From positions 13,459,611 through 13,523,610 of the forward strand of contig OZ017801.1 of the NCBI GenBank assembly GCA_963969395.1: a stretch of 64,000 nt of DNA, written 5' to 3'. This DNA is from Pseudoscleropodium purum. Lineage: Eukaryota; Streptophyta; Bryopsida; Hypnales; Brachytheciaceae. Positions within the stretch are counted from its first letter, which is position 1. The number at the start of each line of letters is the position of its first letter. Shown here one piece after another: positions 35,959 to 46,612 of this stretch. Below the pieces are notes generated by a model, which worked only from the letters and a program-made list of their open reading frames with translations, made no database searches and was not told the DNA's origin. Both the position numbers and the translations under genes were made by a program.

Positions 35959-36882
35959 ATGAGGAGCAGTCCCGAAGTCCATTCTGTTGGCGATCAAACG
36001 GGACACGAGGAATCGGTGATATCAAGCAGACGACGGGGCAGGGGCCGAGATCGCAGAACCTCTGTTGCCGAGAATTTGATGGTATCAGTTTCAATCGGCA
36101 CGAAGAAACCTCGAGGTCGACCTCGCATTAAACCTGTTGCACCTGAATCTTCGCCGATCGCAGTGAAGGTGGAAGATTTGACAATTGAAGCTCCACAAAT
36201 TGGAGCTCCCTCGATTGCGAAAAACTCGACAATCGGCACGAAGAAACCTCGAGGGCGTCCTAGCATACGCGCTGCTACCCAAGTTTCGGCAATCGCTGTA
36301 AAAAAAACTCGAGGGCATCGTAGCACACGCGCTGCTACCCAAGTTTCGGCAATCGCTGTAAACAAACCTCGAGGGCGTCGTAGCACACGCGCTGCCACCG
36401 AGGTTTCGGCAATCGCTGTAAACAAACCTCGAGGGCGTCCTCCCAAACCCGCTGCTCCCCAACTTTCGACAATCGCAGCGACGGTGGAAGAGTCGACAAT
36501 TGAAGCACCTCCGTCGTCGTCTACGACAGAAACAGACATTGAAGTTGCTGATCCAATTGCAATTGCGGAAGACGCGAATTCAAGTGTTGAACCAGCGCTT
36601 GATCACCATCAACCAGACTCCGATGATGATGTTACGAAAGATCAAGGGCACTCATCGTTGCTTTATGAGACTTGCATTTGCAGAACACTGGAATCGTCAT
36701 CGCCGCAGGACAATAGTTCTCAGGGACCGTATCAATTCTGGAGTGACCCATTTGAGGAAACGAATCCAAATCTACACCAGGAAATATCACACGCCACGGG
36801 GATCGTCCCTCCGTATGTCGCGAATGCCAACGATGATGCAGATTGGGAAGAGCCGGCGTTGTGGAGCAGGAGCTGGAGCTGA
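35959..36882 (+). CDS. AT-hook repeat protein, single exon, function unknown
   Basis: A protein of 307 residues with five AT-hook-like segments centred near residues 49-57, 95-103, 115-123, 135-143 and 155-163. Three keep the canonical RGRP core (KKPRGRPRI, KKPRGRPSI, NKPRGRPPK); two are degenerate (KTRGHRS, KPRGRRS). The last four are spaced exactly 20 residues and are encoded by a 60-bp minisatellite. AT-hooks bind the minor groove of AT-rich DNA, so a nuclear chromatin-related role is likely. A basic RRRGRGRDRR patch lies near residue 24. The acidic C-terminal third, with a motif YQFWSDPFEETNPNL, is recognisable only in the broken copy at 50.3-50.9 kb. The start is the first ATG; the frame is open further upstream without one. 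No plant AHL/PPC domain is present. Confidence 0.75.
   Translation: MRSSPEVHSVGDQTGHEESVISSRRRGRGRDRRTSVAENLMVSVSIGTKKPRGRPRIKPVAPESSPIAVKVEDLTIEAPQIGAPSIAKNSTIGTKKPRGRPSIRAATQVSAIAVKKTRGHRSTRAATQVSAIAVNKPRGRRSTRAATEVSAIAVNKPRGRPPKPAAPQLSTIAATVEESTIEAPPSSSTTETDIEVADPIAIAEDANSSVEPALDHHQPDSDDDVTKDQGHSSLLYETCICRTLESSSPQDNSSQGPYQFWSDPFEETNPNLHQEISHATGIVPPYVANANDDADWEEPALWSRSWS
36229..36468 (+). repeat. Coding minisatellite, four 60-bp units
   Basis: Four units of 60 bp, each encoding about 20 residues of the type (K/N)KxRGxx..RAAT.VSAIAV. Copies are nearly identical around GTTTCGGCAATCGCTGTAAA, suggesting recent expansion or gene conversion while retaining the reading frame. Confidence 0.85.
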
Positions 36883-39800
36883 ATTCCTGCGTCGGTATCC
36901 AATTGACAACATTTGCATCGATGATCGAAGCTGTAAGATAAGAATTTGGGTAGATGAAGCTAGCTAAGGATTCCTCATGGAATATATCCAGGAATTTACT
37001 ATCAGATTGTTGACAAATCTCCAGTGAAACCGACAAGAACAAGGAATCAGAAACCAGCGCTTGCCCTGTAAATCGACATGTGTAAGTTGGTACATGAGCA
37101 CATAACGGATATTTCATTAAAATGGCTGTATTCCACAAACTTGGCACTTTTAGGTTCAGAATGTGCGGTCTAAACTGTATACCTGTCCTAGATTGCAGGG
37201 TTTCAGGGTCTAAAATTTATACCAATCTTAGAAAATTAAAGAAAAAAAAGGTGGAAAAATGGTGCTATTTTAAAGACATATTTGTTACATGGTTGTATGT
37301 ACTCTCTAGTGTCTTGGTTTTAAGAGGAAAATTACTCAATCATTATCATAATAGGTGTAAATAGTGGAATTTCATGTAGGTTTTCCAATGCTGGATTAAC
37401 CCCTAACCGCCCCACCAGCTGAAATGTGGCCTCACAGAGTTTCAAGTCAAATTCAAAGTGTTGTAACTTTTGCATCCGTCATTCAAATTCAATAAAACTT
37501 ATTAGAAAAGTTGCGCTCTCTCTTCTAGTTTATCTGGTAAAATTTTCAAATCAATAAAAGCTGTATTGATTTCTTAACAGTCGGTCGAAGTTCACAGGTT
37601 CAATTTGAGTCCACTAAACTGCATTTGATGGCTAAAACTTTGGGGGGTTGTATCTCCTTCATCCAATGTTTTTTTTCAACAAAATTTTTTGATTTCTATT
37701 CCCCTTGAAGTTTAGTTATTGTGCTACAGTTTTCATGTAAACCCAAGTTGATTTGAATGTTTGGAAGCGATTCAAAGTTCAAAATCCTGACATTTTTGGA
37801 TTACAATGAATTTCAGTGGCTTCTTTCTTCTCCATACAATGTCCGTTTCCAATTTTAAAAAATCGGAAAAGGTGCGCATACTAGTCTAGTTTGTGTGGAT
37901 AAAATTTCATATCAATCCAAGAAGTTATAAGGGACTGAGAAGCATTTTAGTAGAAGGAGGTTCAGCCTTAGATGTGGTTTCTTCAACTTTTCTTGCCTAT
38001 TTTGACAAAAGCAAGCCATTTTGCAAACACATTGAGTCAATTTATTAATATTTTTTTTTCCAATGTGTTTGTATGCTGGTTTTGAATCACTTTATAGTCT
38101 CAATTTTTTTCATTTGAGTAAGTTTAGAAGTCAAATTTCACCTCCAAGTGTGTTGCTAGGAAAATTTCAGCATCTTTTTTCAACACTAAAACATTATAAT
38201 CTTTCAATCTACATGGTCAAATGACTCCAAATTTGCTTCACATCATCTACAACATATTCAATACAAGATTATACGGTTAAGATCTTTATAAATTAGTGAC
38301 ATTTACATCTACATCGCTTCAAAAGCACTGATGTTTTGGAACCCAAAACGGCCTTGGGCGGTGAGGCGTTCAAAGAGCCAACCTATTTTTTATCACCCAC
38401 ATCCCTCTTTCAATCTACAGGCTTCTCTCCATGAAGTTCTGGCCCATTATGATTGATTGGTTGCAAGGCTCTCCTTATTCCAACCAACCCTTGGTTGATT
38501 TTGCAATTAGCTTACAATCACAAACAAAAAGGTCTATATCTCTATTATAGGTCACAAAGAATCTTCTACTGAAAAATTTATAGTAATCACGTTTTATATA
38601 ATAAAATTCTAGAAAATTATGCAATCCTTTCAATCTCTATTTTTGTACATGAGAAAATTCCACATTCAAAAAACCTACACTCCAAATAATTATGTGTAAT
38701 TTGTGTAAGTGGATGGAAATGGGTCAACTACCTTACACTTGTGTTGCTCTAGGATGAAAAATTGAGGTTGAAGCTTGACGTCCTGGAAAGCTCCATTATA
38801 GCTGCTCTACACACAACAATACAACACTCAAGTTTTTACACCTTATCAATTTTCTTATGTGTAAGAAACTACATGACAATGCTTTCTTCTTGAAAATTGA
38901 CTATCGTCAAGCATTATATGGCAAAAAATCAAATAAGTAGTGGCCATATAAGGTAAATATGTCTACTACCAAGCAAACTTACTATCTTGGTACCTTAGAG
39001 AAGCTATTTGTCAACTCACGTATTTTTCAAGAGATTGAGAAATTTGAGTAAACCCATTTACAAATAGAATCAAGACATTTGAACAAGAAATGAGCTTTTT
39101 GTGATTTTTCGAAGTTTATTGGTTGAAAATAAATTGGTGAAGTGTGGATAGACCCAAGCCAAACCATGCTGATGTATCCCCTCCCCAAGTGCATTGTCAT
39201 GATGCTAAAGGGCTACTAAGATTGTGGTAATGGGTAGGTGGTTGACACAAATAGGAAGGTCTAATAGATGTTGAAATTACGCGATTGAAAGCATCAGGTT
39301 ATTCTACCTTGCTATAATTCCTAAAGTTCCAAGGCCTTTTCTTCACCAAAAAACACTTTAAACTATCATTTCTACAATGTCTAACCAAGAACTGAGTACA
39401 AATCTAAAATGGTTTCATTCAATGCACGGACTTCAAAATTTGATATATGAAAGTTGTTGTGTGCAACATACCCCATATAACCATGAAAGTTTGAAGAAAA
39501 AATTAGTTGTAATTTGAATGAAAATTAATTTCAAAGTTCACCATGTCTAAAACTAGGATTTGTTCACCATGATTTGAAATTATTTTATCTTTTGTCAATT
39601 TTTTCTTATAATTCTTGCTTATAACTCTTTGTGCTTAGGCATGTTTACTTAGTATAAATCATTTTGGATTGTTGTATACAAAAAATTGAAGGAAATTGAC
39701 ATTTACACAAATTAAGATATCAACAATTTGACAAACATGCAAAATGATGTTGGCTCTCACAATATTTGAATTTATGGGGGGAATTGAGAGTAGAGAATAG

Positions 39801-42800
39801 CATTAGCCATTGTAGAGAGAGTGTAGGTTGCAATATAGACTATTGTAACATCTTAGTACCCTTGCATTTGAAATATTTGTTGAAATGGACTATGTGTTCA
39901 ATTTTATATTTTACAACCATATAATGCATTTTAGGTTCAATTTTTGTGTTAAGACTAGACCTCATGATGCACAAAATTGATCCAAAAAATCCCAAAAAAA
40001 GAAATTCTGATTGTCCATTTTATTAAAAAACTGAAAATTTTCAGAAGGGCAGTGTAATTTTTGGAAGGCCAGTGTAATTTTTCAAAAGGCTACAGTAGTG
40101 ATAATTTCTGAATCTTTCAGTTGTCATTCTTTTCATTTTTTTTCATAATTTTCGATAATTGTTCAGAATAATTTCCAAAAAATTTCACCTTGTTATTTTT
40201 TGGTTATTTTTTGACAAAGCTGCCGTAAACCTACGGTACTAGGTTTTCCAAAGGTAGATTTTGGCTTTTAAAATTTTTAATTCAAAACTTTTCAGTCGTA
40301 TAACTTGTGCATTTTTTTAAAAGTCTTGGAAAATGGATATAGAAAACTTAGGGAAAAATTTCATCAAGAAAATTTCACATTCATCTTCAAAAAAATTATG
40401 AAGAAAAAGGTGGTACAATGTTAAAAAATCCTAAACTGCTATAACTTTGACATGAAATTGAGAATTATAAATCCTAATGGTGAAAAAAAAATTCATTAAG
40501 AAACACTTATAAATTTAATATTTTAATTTTAAAAATGACTTAACATGTTTTTCTATCTATACAGCATATAAAAAAAAAACTTATAACTTTCATCTCATTG
40601 GTTGAAATAATGGTTCAATTTTTTCTATGTAGATATCAATCTAATCAATCAAATAAAACTTATAATTTAAAAAAAAAATTTAATTCAAATTGAAAAAAAC
40701 TTGCAATTTTGTAATACTTATCAAAATGACATGAAACAAAGCTTCAAATGCAATTCATGATGATTATAAGCTATTCTAAAATTTTGTACAAAGATGCCAA
40801 ACTCAAAATTAAAAGAGCATATTCAAGTTCTCAAGACCTCTAAGTAGGTTCATTTGTCATCTAGGTTTTATAGGTCGTAAGGATGGCACTTTAGCTACTA
40901 CCTAAGTCTATGTGGCATACCTAGTAAAACCACCACCACATAATTCTTATGCAATGTAAAATATAACATACAACATTCTTTAATAGTGTACTATTCATTT
41001 AAATATGTCTTTAAGGCACTAAAGAATATTTTAGTTTTCCGTGATGAATCATTGTAGGAGTTTTATTTTCATTTTTTCAAAGCTAATAGTGTATTCTAAG
41101 TGTGTAACTTTGTAATCTTTATTAATACATAATATAACAAAGTTACTTACATTCATAAATTTTTAGAATCATGTAGATAGAACTTCAATCATTCATTAAA
41201 ATTTATGTACTTTCATCCAAATCTCATGATATTATTCTTTTTGAAAAAAAATTGTATGGAAAATATTATTGACTACTTGAATAAGTTTCCCTTTTAACCA
41301 GAATAAAGATCAACTATCTTGTTAACCTCTCAATGAATAATCAAACATTTTATGTTTGCTGTCTAATTTTGGGCTACTTTTTGGGTGGAATTTTTTTTCA
41401 AATTTCAAATTTCTAATGCATTCAAGAGAGACTATCTTAGGATTTTTTTTATTCCAAATTAAAAGTTTTTGTAAGCAAAATAGCAAAGTATCTAGTATTA
41501 CATATTGTTAAGAAATATGAAGTATTAATGTTTTCATCCTTAAATCATTTGTAGTTTCTCACAAATCAATTGAAACCCTAACTTAGGACAATCATTAAAT
41601 AAAATAGATGAAATGAACAGAAATTTCATTTTTGGTGAATTTCTAGAGGAACTTTCTTCAACATTGATTGAAAGGTATTCATAAATAATTTTCAAAAGTT
41701 GACAATGTAGATAATTTTTTATCTTAATGCTTAGCATAGAAACATCAAAAAAGTTGAAGAAGTCAAATTGCACATCTTAGCTATATCCCCTATCCCTTAG
41801 GCATTTAGGAATTAAAATCATAATGTTCTCCCCCAAGACAAAGTGGCTAAAGTTTCTTAGCTCACAAAGGACAATGTTTTATTTATTTGGGGGTCTTCAA
41901 TAGTGTTGTAGTGGTCTATCTTGTACAACATACAATATTATGCCTTGGCAAGTTTGTCCTATTGGAAATGGAGAATATATTGTTAAATATTCCATAAGAT
42001 TTCTAAAAATTGCACAAATTGTACAAATACAGTTCCACAATTATTCTACCTTATTTGAGGTAGAAGCATCCATTTCCATTGTTTTAAGAGAGATAGTACA
42101 CTTCCATTACTATGATTGAAGATTGATTTTTTGAATATATATAAATGCAATTAGAGATTATTGCAAAAAATAAAAAAAATAAAAATTCTAATGCACCAAA
42201 GGAAATACATAAATGATCAAAGTGAGATTTCAAGTACAATCCATCTATCCTCCAAACTATTTATTTTTTTCATATGCATGTTCCATACATTTTGGATAAT
42301 CTAGATTTAAATAATTTCAAGAATAATTTGGAATTTTAAGGTTAGAAATGGGTGATTCCACCTTTTATCTTTAGACCAATGGGAAGAAGATGAAAAAAAT
42401 TGGTTGATAGAGAGGGGATTCATTCTAACATAGGGTTTAGAAGTCCCAAAATCATGAAGAGAGAAACTTTTAATTACGTTCATGCTCATTTTCATCTAAA
42501 ACTAGCAATATCATTAATATTATTTGTAGATGTAAAAAAAATTAGCAAAATAAAAGACTAGTTTATTAGTAACCAACTCAAGGCAATTAAAGTAAAAAAA
42601 TTCTTTGGAATGACTATGCAATTTGGCCTCATGGTACTCCTCAAAGGATTGATAGAAACCATACTCAAACCTTTACTTCCCCCAAGTCCCTTGCCCATTT
42701 TGTATGACTTACAATTGGGTCTTAAATAGTCACTTTCATTCACCCCAAACTACCACAACCTCTTAAAAGCAACTAATGAAAGTTGAAGGGTTCTTTTAAG

Positions 42801-43647
42801 GTAAACAATGGAGGTTCAAGCATTTCATGCTTCAATGGTGGTTTTTTCAGGAGAATCTAATGGCATGAGTAGGTACCCTATGCTTTCAACTTTGAAAATT
42901 CATATAATATTGTATGAATGTAAGAAAATTGAAAAATAATTTGCATTAATTTTCTCTCAAGAGGACTAACTCTCTCAAAAAACCCATCACTTAGAAAACA
43001 CCATTAGTAAGGTATGTGGTCCTATAATCATCAATGTTGACAAAACAATGTAGACATTTAGACCCAAAAGCAATACAAAAACCTAGATATTGATGACACA
43101 AAGTGTACATAACCTGAATATGAGAGTCTAATGTTGATTTTTAGTACATCTATAAACAATTAAGTTTGATGAATCATAACTGATTTAGACAATGTCCTAA
43201 TAATACATGTTAAAGTGCATTAAAATCCTATTTTTCTTCCCAATTGAATCTAATTGATGGCTTAATTTTAAGAATTTTGACAAACCTAATGGTTGATTTC
43301 AATATTTTTAGAACCCAACAAACAATTTTGCCATTGGACCGTAATCTAAAGCAATCCTAAAGTGGGCCCTCTGAATGTGATGAGATACCAAAATGCCATC
43401 ATCACTTAGGGAGTTAGGGCGTATCTCCAAATTAATATGTACCTATGTTGAAGAAACCATTTTAGAACCTTTACCGAAAAACACTTTTGACCTCTCATAG
43501 CTTTTGCATACCATATCCAAATGTTGTGTTCTTTGGTGCATTGGAAACTCCTTTCACTTATCAAAAATATGAAAATTTGACCAATCTAATAATATTAAGT
43601 AGTCTAATAATAATAACTAGGCATAGTGGCAATTTAGGGGTGACCAC
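36883..43647. other. Long AT-rich repeat-derived spacer, no gene seen
   Basis: The first 160 bp are the AT-hook gene 3' flank, which is also present in the partial copy at 50.3 kb. A block at about 37390-38370 starts TTAACCCCTAACCGCCCC and ends near GGCCTTGGGCGGTGAGG, a weakly inverted pair. A block starting near 39310 (CCTAAAG.TCCAAGGCC, ACCAAAAAACACT) resembles the left end of the element at 54653. An inverted end GGCAATTTAGGGGTGACC lies at 43629-43646. All frames over 60 codons look like chance; no RNA gene seen. Confidence 0.55.
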
Positions 43648-44300
43648 TTTAGCCCCTAAATGCCCAAGGTCTATTTTGAACTTCCAAGAATTTGTTCTAA
43701 ACTGAACAAAAAGCCAACATTTTGATAAGTTGGATTTTGAAAAAAATTGTAACCGTACAAATTCAAACTAGATATGTTAGAAATCACATGGAAAAAGAAA
43801 ATACAACAATATCACTTATGGATTGAAAGATTATAATGTTTGATCATGAAGGTGTTAAAAATGTGAAAGTGATTTGAAGTCTTTCAATCCTCTTTTTACA
43901 TGCCAAAGCATAAAAATTAGTCACCAAAAAAATATGAGGTTAAAGAACATAACATGCATAACCTTGATCAATTTGTAGCTTTTCAAATCTCTTCTACAAT
44001 TTTTTAAATGAATTTTTAACGTGAAGTTTTCTCCAAGATTTAGTGTATTTGAAGCTTGTTTTCAAGAGCTCTCAACACTATGGAAAGTCAAAGATTGCAA
44101 TGATCATCCTTGCACAAAAATCTTGAATAGAAAAATCATAATCAATCATTTTCAAAATTGGATTTTTGATACTAAAACTAAACTTTGAAAAAAAATTCCA
44201 AAAATATAAAGTACTAAAAATACCAACTTGGTTACGATTTATTTAACTTCAAACTATTGTTGAAATCAAAATTTGGTGCGTTGGGCATTTAGGGGTTAAT
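43648..44300. mobile_element. Small element with about 20-bp terminal inverted repeats
   Basis: The left end TTTAGCCCCTAAATGCCCAA (43648-43667) matches the reverse complement of the right end (44281-44300) at 18 of 20 positions. The interior is AT-rich and noncoding. Size about 650 bp fits a MITE. No clear target-site duplication was found, so the superfamily is not assigned. The right end abuts the GC-rich promoter of the 44.6 kb gene. Confidence 0.5.
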
Positions 44301-44608
44301 GGCAGTTTGAAGCAAACGGAAGTAGGAGATCCATTCCATCCCCAGTGAGGTTCAAACCTCCCCAGAATCTCCCCCTGCGTCCCCGTGATTGGTTCGCGGG
44401 TGAGCGGGTAAGATAACTGGGCCGACGCGAGCCGTGCGAGCAGGGGAGCCTGGAAGCCACAAGCTCGCGGCCCGTCGTCTCTCTCCTCCGATGCGAGAGA
44501 ACCCACCACAGCCATCGCCCAAATCTCATCGCCAATTGCCCAAATTCGCCAAGCCAAGCCAAGCCTAGCCAGCCAGCTTGAGCTTGTTCTCCCGAGCTCG
44601 CTTCCGCT
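44301..44608 (+). promoter_or_regulatory. GC-rich promoter and leader of the thylakoid protein gene
   Basis: An abrupt shift from AT-rich element to GC-rich DNA. Contains GTGATTGGTTCG near 44385 (inverted CCAAT core) and a short GCCAA/GCCTAGCC-rich repeat at about 44548-44580 just before the ATG. Function is inferred from position. Confidence 0.4.
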
Positions 44609-45683
44609 ATGGCGTCGCTCTCTGCCTCGCACGCGCTGGCCGCAACCCCGCTGCCGCTCGTCGCCTCATCCTCTTCCTCCTCATGCCGTGGGGGTCCTGT
44701 CGTGGTTTCCGCCGTCGCAGATGGCGCTTCACAGCCCAAGCTCGCGATGATCTCGCGACGCCACGCAGCCGTCACGTCGCTCACCGCGCTCTCCGTCTTC
44801 CTGTTCTCGCGCCCCGCGCACGCGCGCGACGTTCCGATCTTCGGATTAAAGAAGGCCAAGAAACTGGGCGACCAGGTCAGTCGGGAGGCATTTGGGGAGG
44901 CATTTGAGGGGAATTCGTGGGGTAGGGAGGTTGGAACAATGTGGGGTGCTTGGGGTCTTGACTGTGGATGCTCTGTTTCGGTGTGCACGTGGTTTGTTCG
45001 GGACGAGGGAGAGCTTCTCTTGATTCTGAACCCTTTCGTACATTCTTTTCGTGGAATCTAGACTGCAATATAGTCGTTTGTTGGTGGCATTGTTGGAGAT
45101 TGGATTTCGAAATTAGGGAGGGATTAGGAGTAGGGCTGGGGTTGTAGTTTCATATTTGTTTCGTAGCTGGAATGGACGAGGGATGTGTTTTGATTTCGTA
45201 GGTTTTTGGTTTGTGGGGCTGAGCTTTTGCTTTCTAAGGATTTTATATCTCATGGTGACTAGGAGCATGATAATGTGACATTGACCTGAATTAACGCTGT
45301 CCGTTCTATTGGCTTTCTTTGAATTGATAGGAGTTTTGTTATGAGGTTAATTTCGTTGCTTGGTGGTATACTGTCATTGTTTCGATATGAGAAGGAATCT
45401 TGAAAAGATATTGCAGATGATGTGCTCAAATTTCTTCCTGTGTTTGTGCCTGCATTTTGGAATTCAGGTAGTTCAAGAAGTGAAGGATCTGGTTAAGGAA
45501 GGAGAAGGAGCAATCTCAGGTGCCGTGGCCGAGTTCCCTGGCGCTGCTGGACGGAACATTCCTAGTTTCTCAGGAGAGGGTTTGTCTCCTGCAGTGCAAG
45601 CTGGCACAGTTGCTGGTGCAGGGGTAGTTGGAGTGCTGATTGCTTCTACTGTGGTGAATTCTCTTGTGAGCACTGCGAAGTAA
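44609..45683 (+). CDS. Chloroplast protein with Tat-like lumen signal and C-terminal membrane segment
   Basis: Two exons, 44609-44875 and 45468-45683, joined in phase at CAG|GTCAGT ... TTCAG|GTAGTT, encode 160 residues. Residues 1-45 look like a Ser/Ala-rich chloroplast transit peptide. SRRHAAV (49-55) followed by a hydrophobic stretch and AHA (70-72) before RD looks like a twin-arginine thylakoid signal with its cleavage site. The mature part starts RDVPIFGLKKAKKLGDQ, continues with a short charged segment, and ends in a Gly/Ala/Val-rich helix (about 132-155) that may span the thylakoid membrane. I recall a conserved plant thylakoid family with this FGL..KK start and C-terminal helix but cannot name it, so no function is given. 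Antisense frames here are GC-driven shadows. Confidence 0.8.
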
Positions 45684-46404
45684 AACATCAAAAAAACTTT
45701 TGTGTATATTGCGCACCGCGGCCTTCATTTGTATCTTGTCTTTCATTGAAATACATTGAGTTTACAGGTTAGATATAATAAGTAGTTTGGAGTCATTTCG
45801 GCATATGCCGCGGTATTGGTGATTGCTCTTGAAGGAGGGGAGTCGGAGTTCTCATGTAGTGTACTCGTGCTAACACCTTGGGGGAGGAACTCTTGGACCC
45901 TTTTTCTCATAATGAGTTCATTTGGAAGAGCTCATCCTTTCCAAATAAAGGAACTGCCAATAGTTCATGTGATTGTGATCAGGTTTCTTCATTTCCTCTG
46001 AATCATTTCACTGCTTTTACACACAAACTTACATTAGCGTTGCACCATTCTGCTCGTTTCTGTTAGAGCATTTGAATGACAGCCTGCTGCATCTGATCGT
46101 TGACGAAGGTGACTTGAATTCTTTTAGAAATTTGATTGCCTGCAGGTGGTGACTTGTACACAGGAATGGCCTCACTTCATATGCGCAGCAGTTCAGCCCT
46201 AAATATTTCCTTGTTGTGTCAAATTTCATCCCATGAAAATGAAATTCTAGCAACTGATCCGTTTTAGTAGCATGTGTTTCTGTCATCTGTTTAGAACAGT
46301 GTCCCTTAGGAAAATGGTAATCCGAACTTGGTGGTTTGTATGTCCATAAAAATCTGCTCACGTGCATTTGGTGGGAGAATCAGGAGCTTATATATTCAAC
46401 TTTC

Positions 46405-46471
46405 TACACTCTTTTTAGGACGATCAGGTAGTACACTTCTACACTCTTTAGGACGATCAGGTAGTACTCTG
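46405..46471. repeat. Tandem duplication of about 35 bp
   Basis: CTACACTCTTTTTAGGACG..AGGTAGTACACTT is followed at once by a second copy differing by a shorter T run and its last bases. It lies directly next to the dispersed repeat copy B. Confidence 0.8.
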
Positions 46472-46612
46472 ATTTGTCCTAATAGTGTGTGACACTAATT
46501 TATTAAAATCACACTATTTTGAATTAGTGCAGGTTGAAATATTATTGTACTGATTTTCTCAAAAATGAAATTTTGTGGTGACACTAATGTTGTAGCTAAG
46601 GTTAATTCCTTC
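46469..46612. repeat. Dispersed noncoding repeat, copy B
   Basis: Same family and orientation as 35009-35159, with small indels. GTGACACTAAT occurs near both ends of this copy. No coding content. Confidence 0.75.

Noticed and set aside
44249..44988. Antisense frames of 127 and 230 codons opposite the thylakoid gene
   Set aside because: They mirror a GC-rich exon and promoter; the sense strand has a coherent transit peptide, signal and splice sites.
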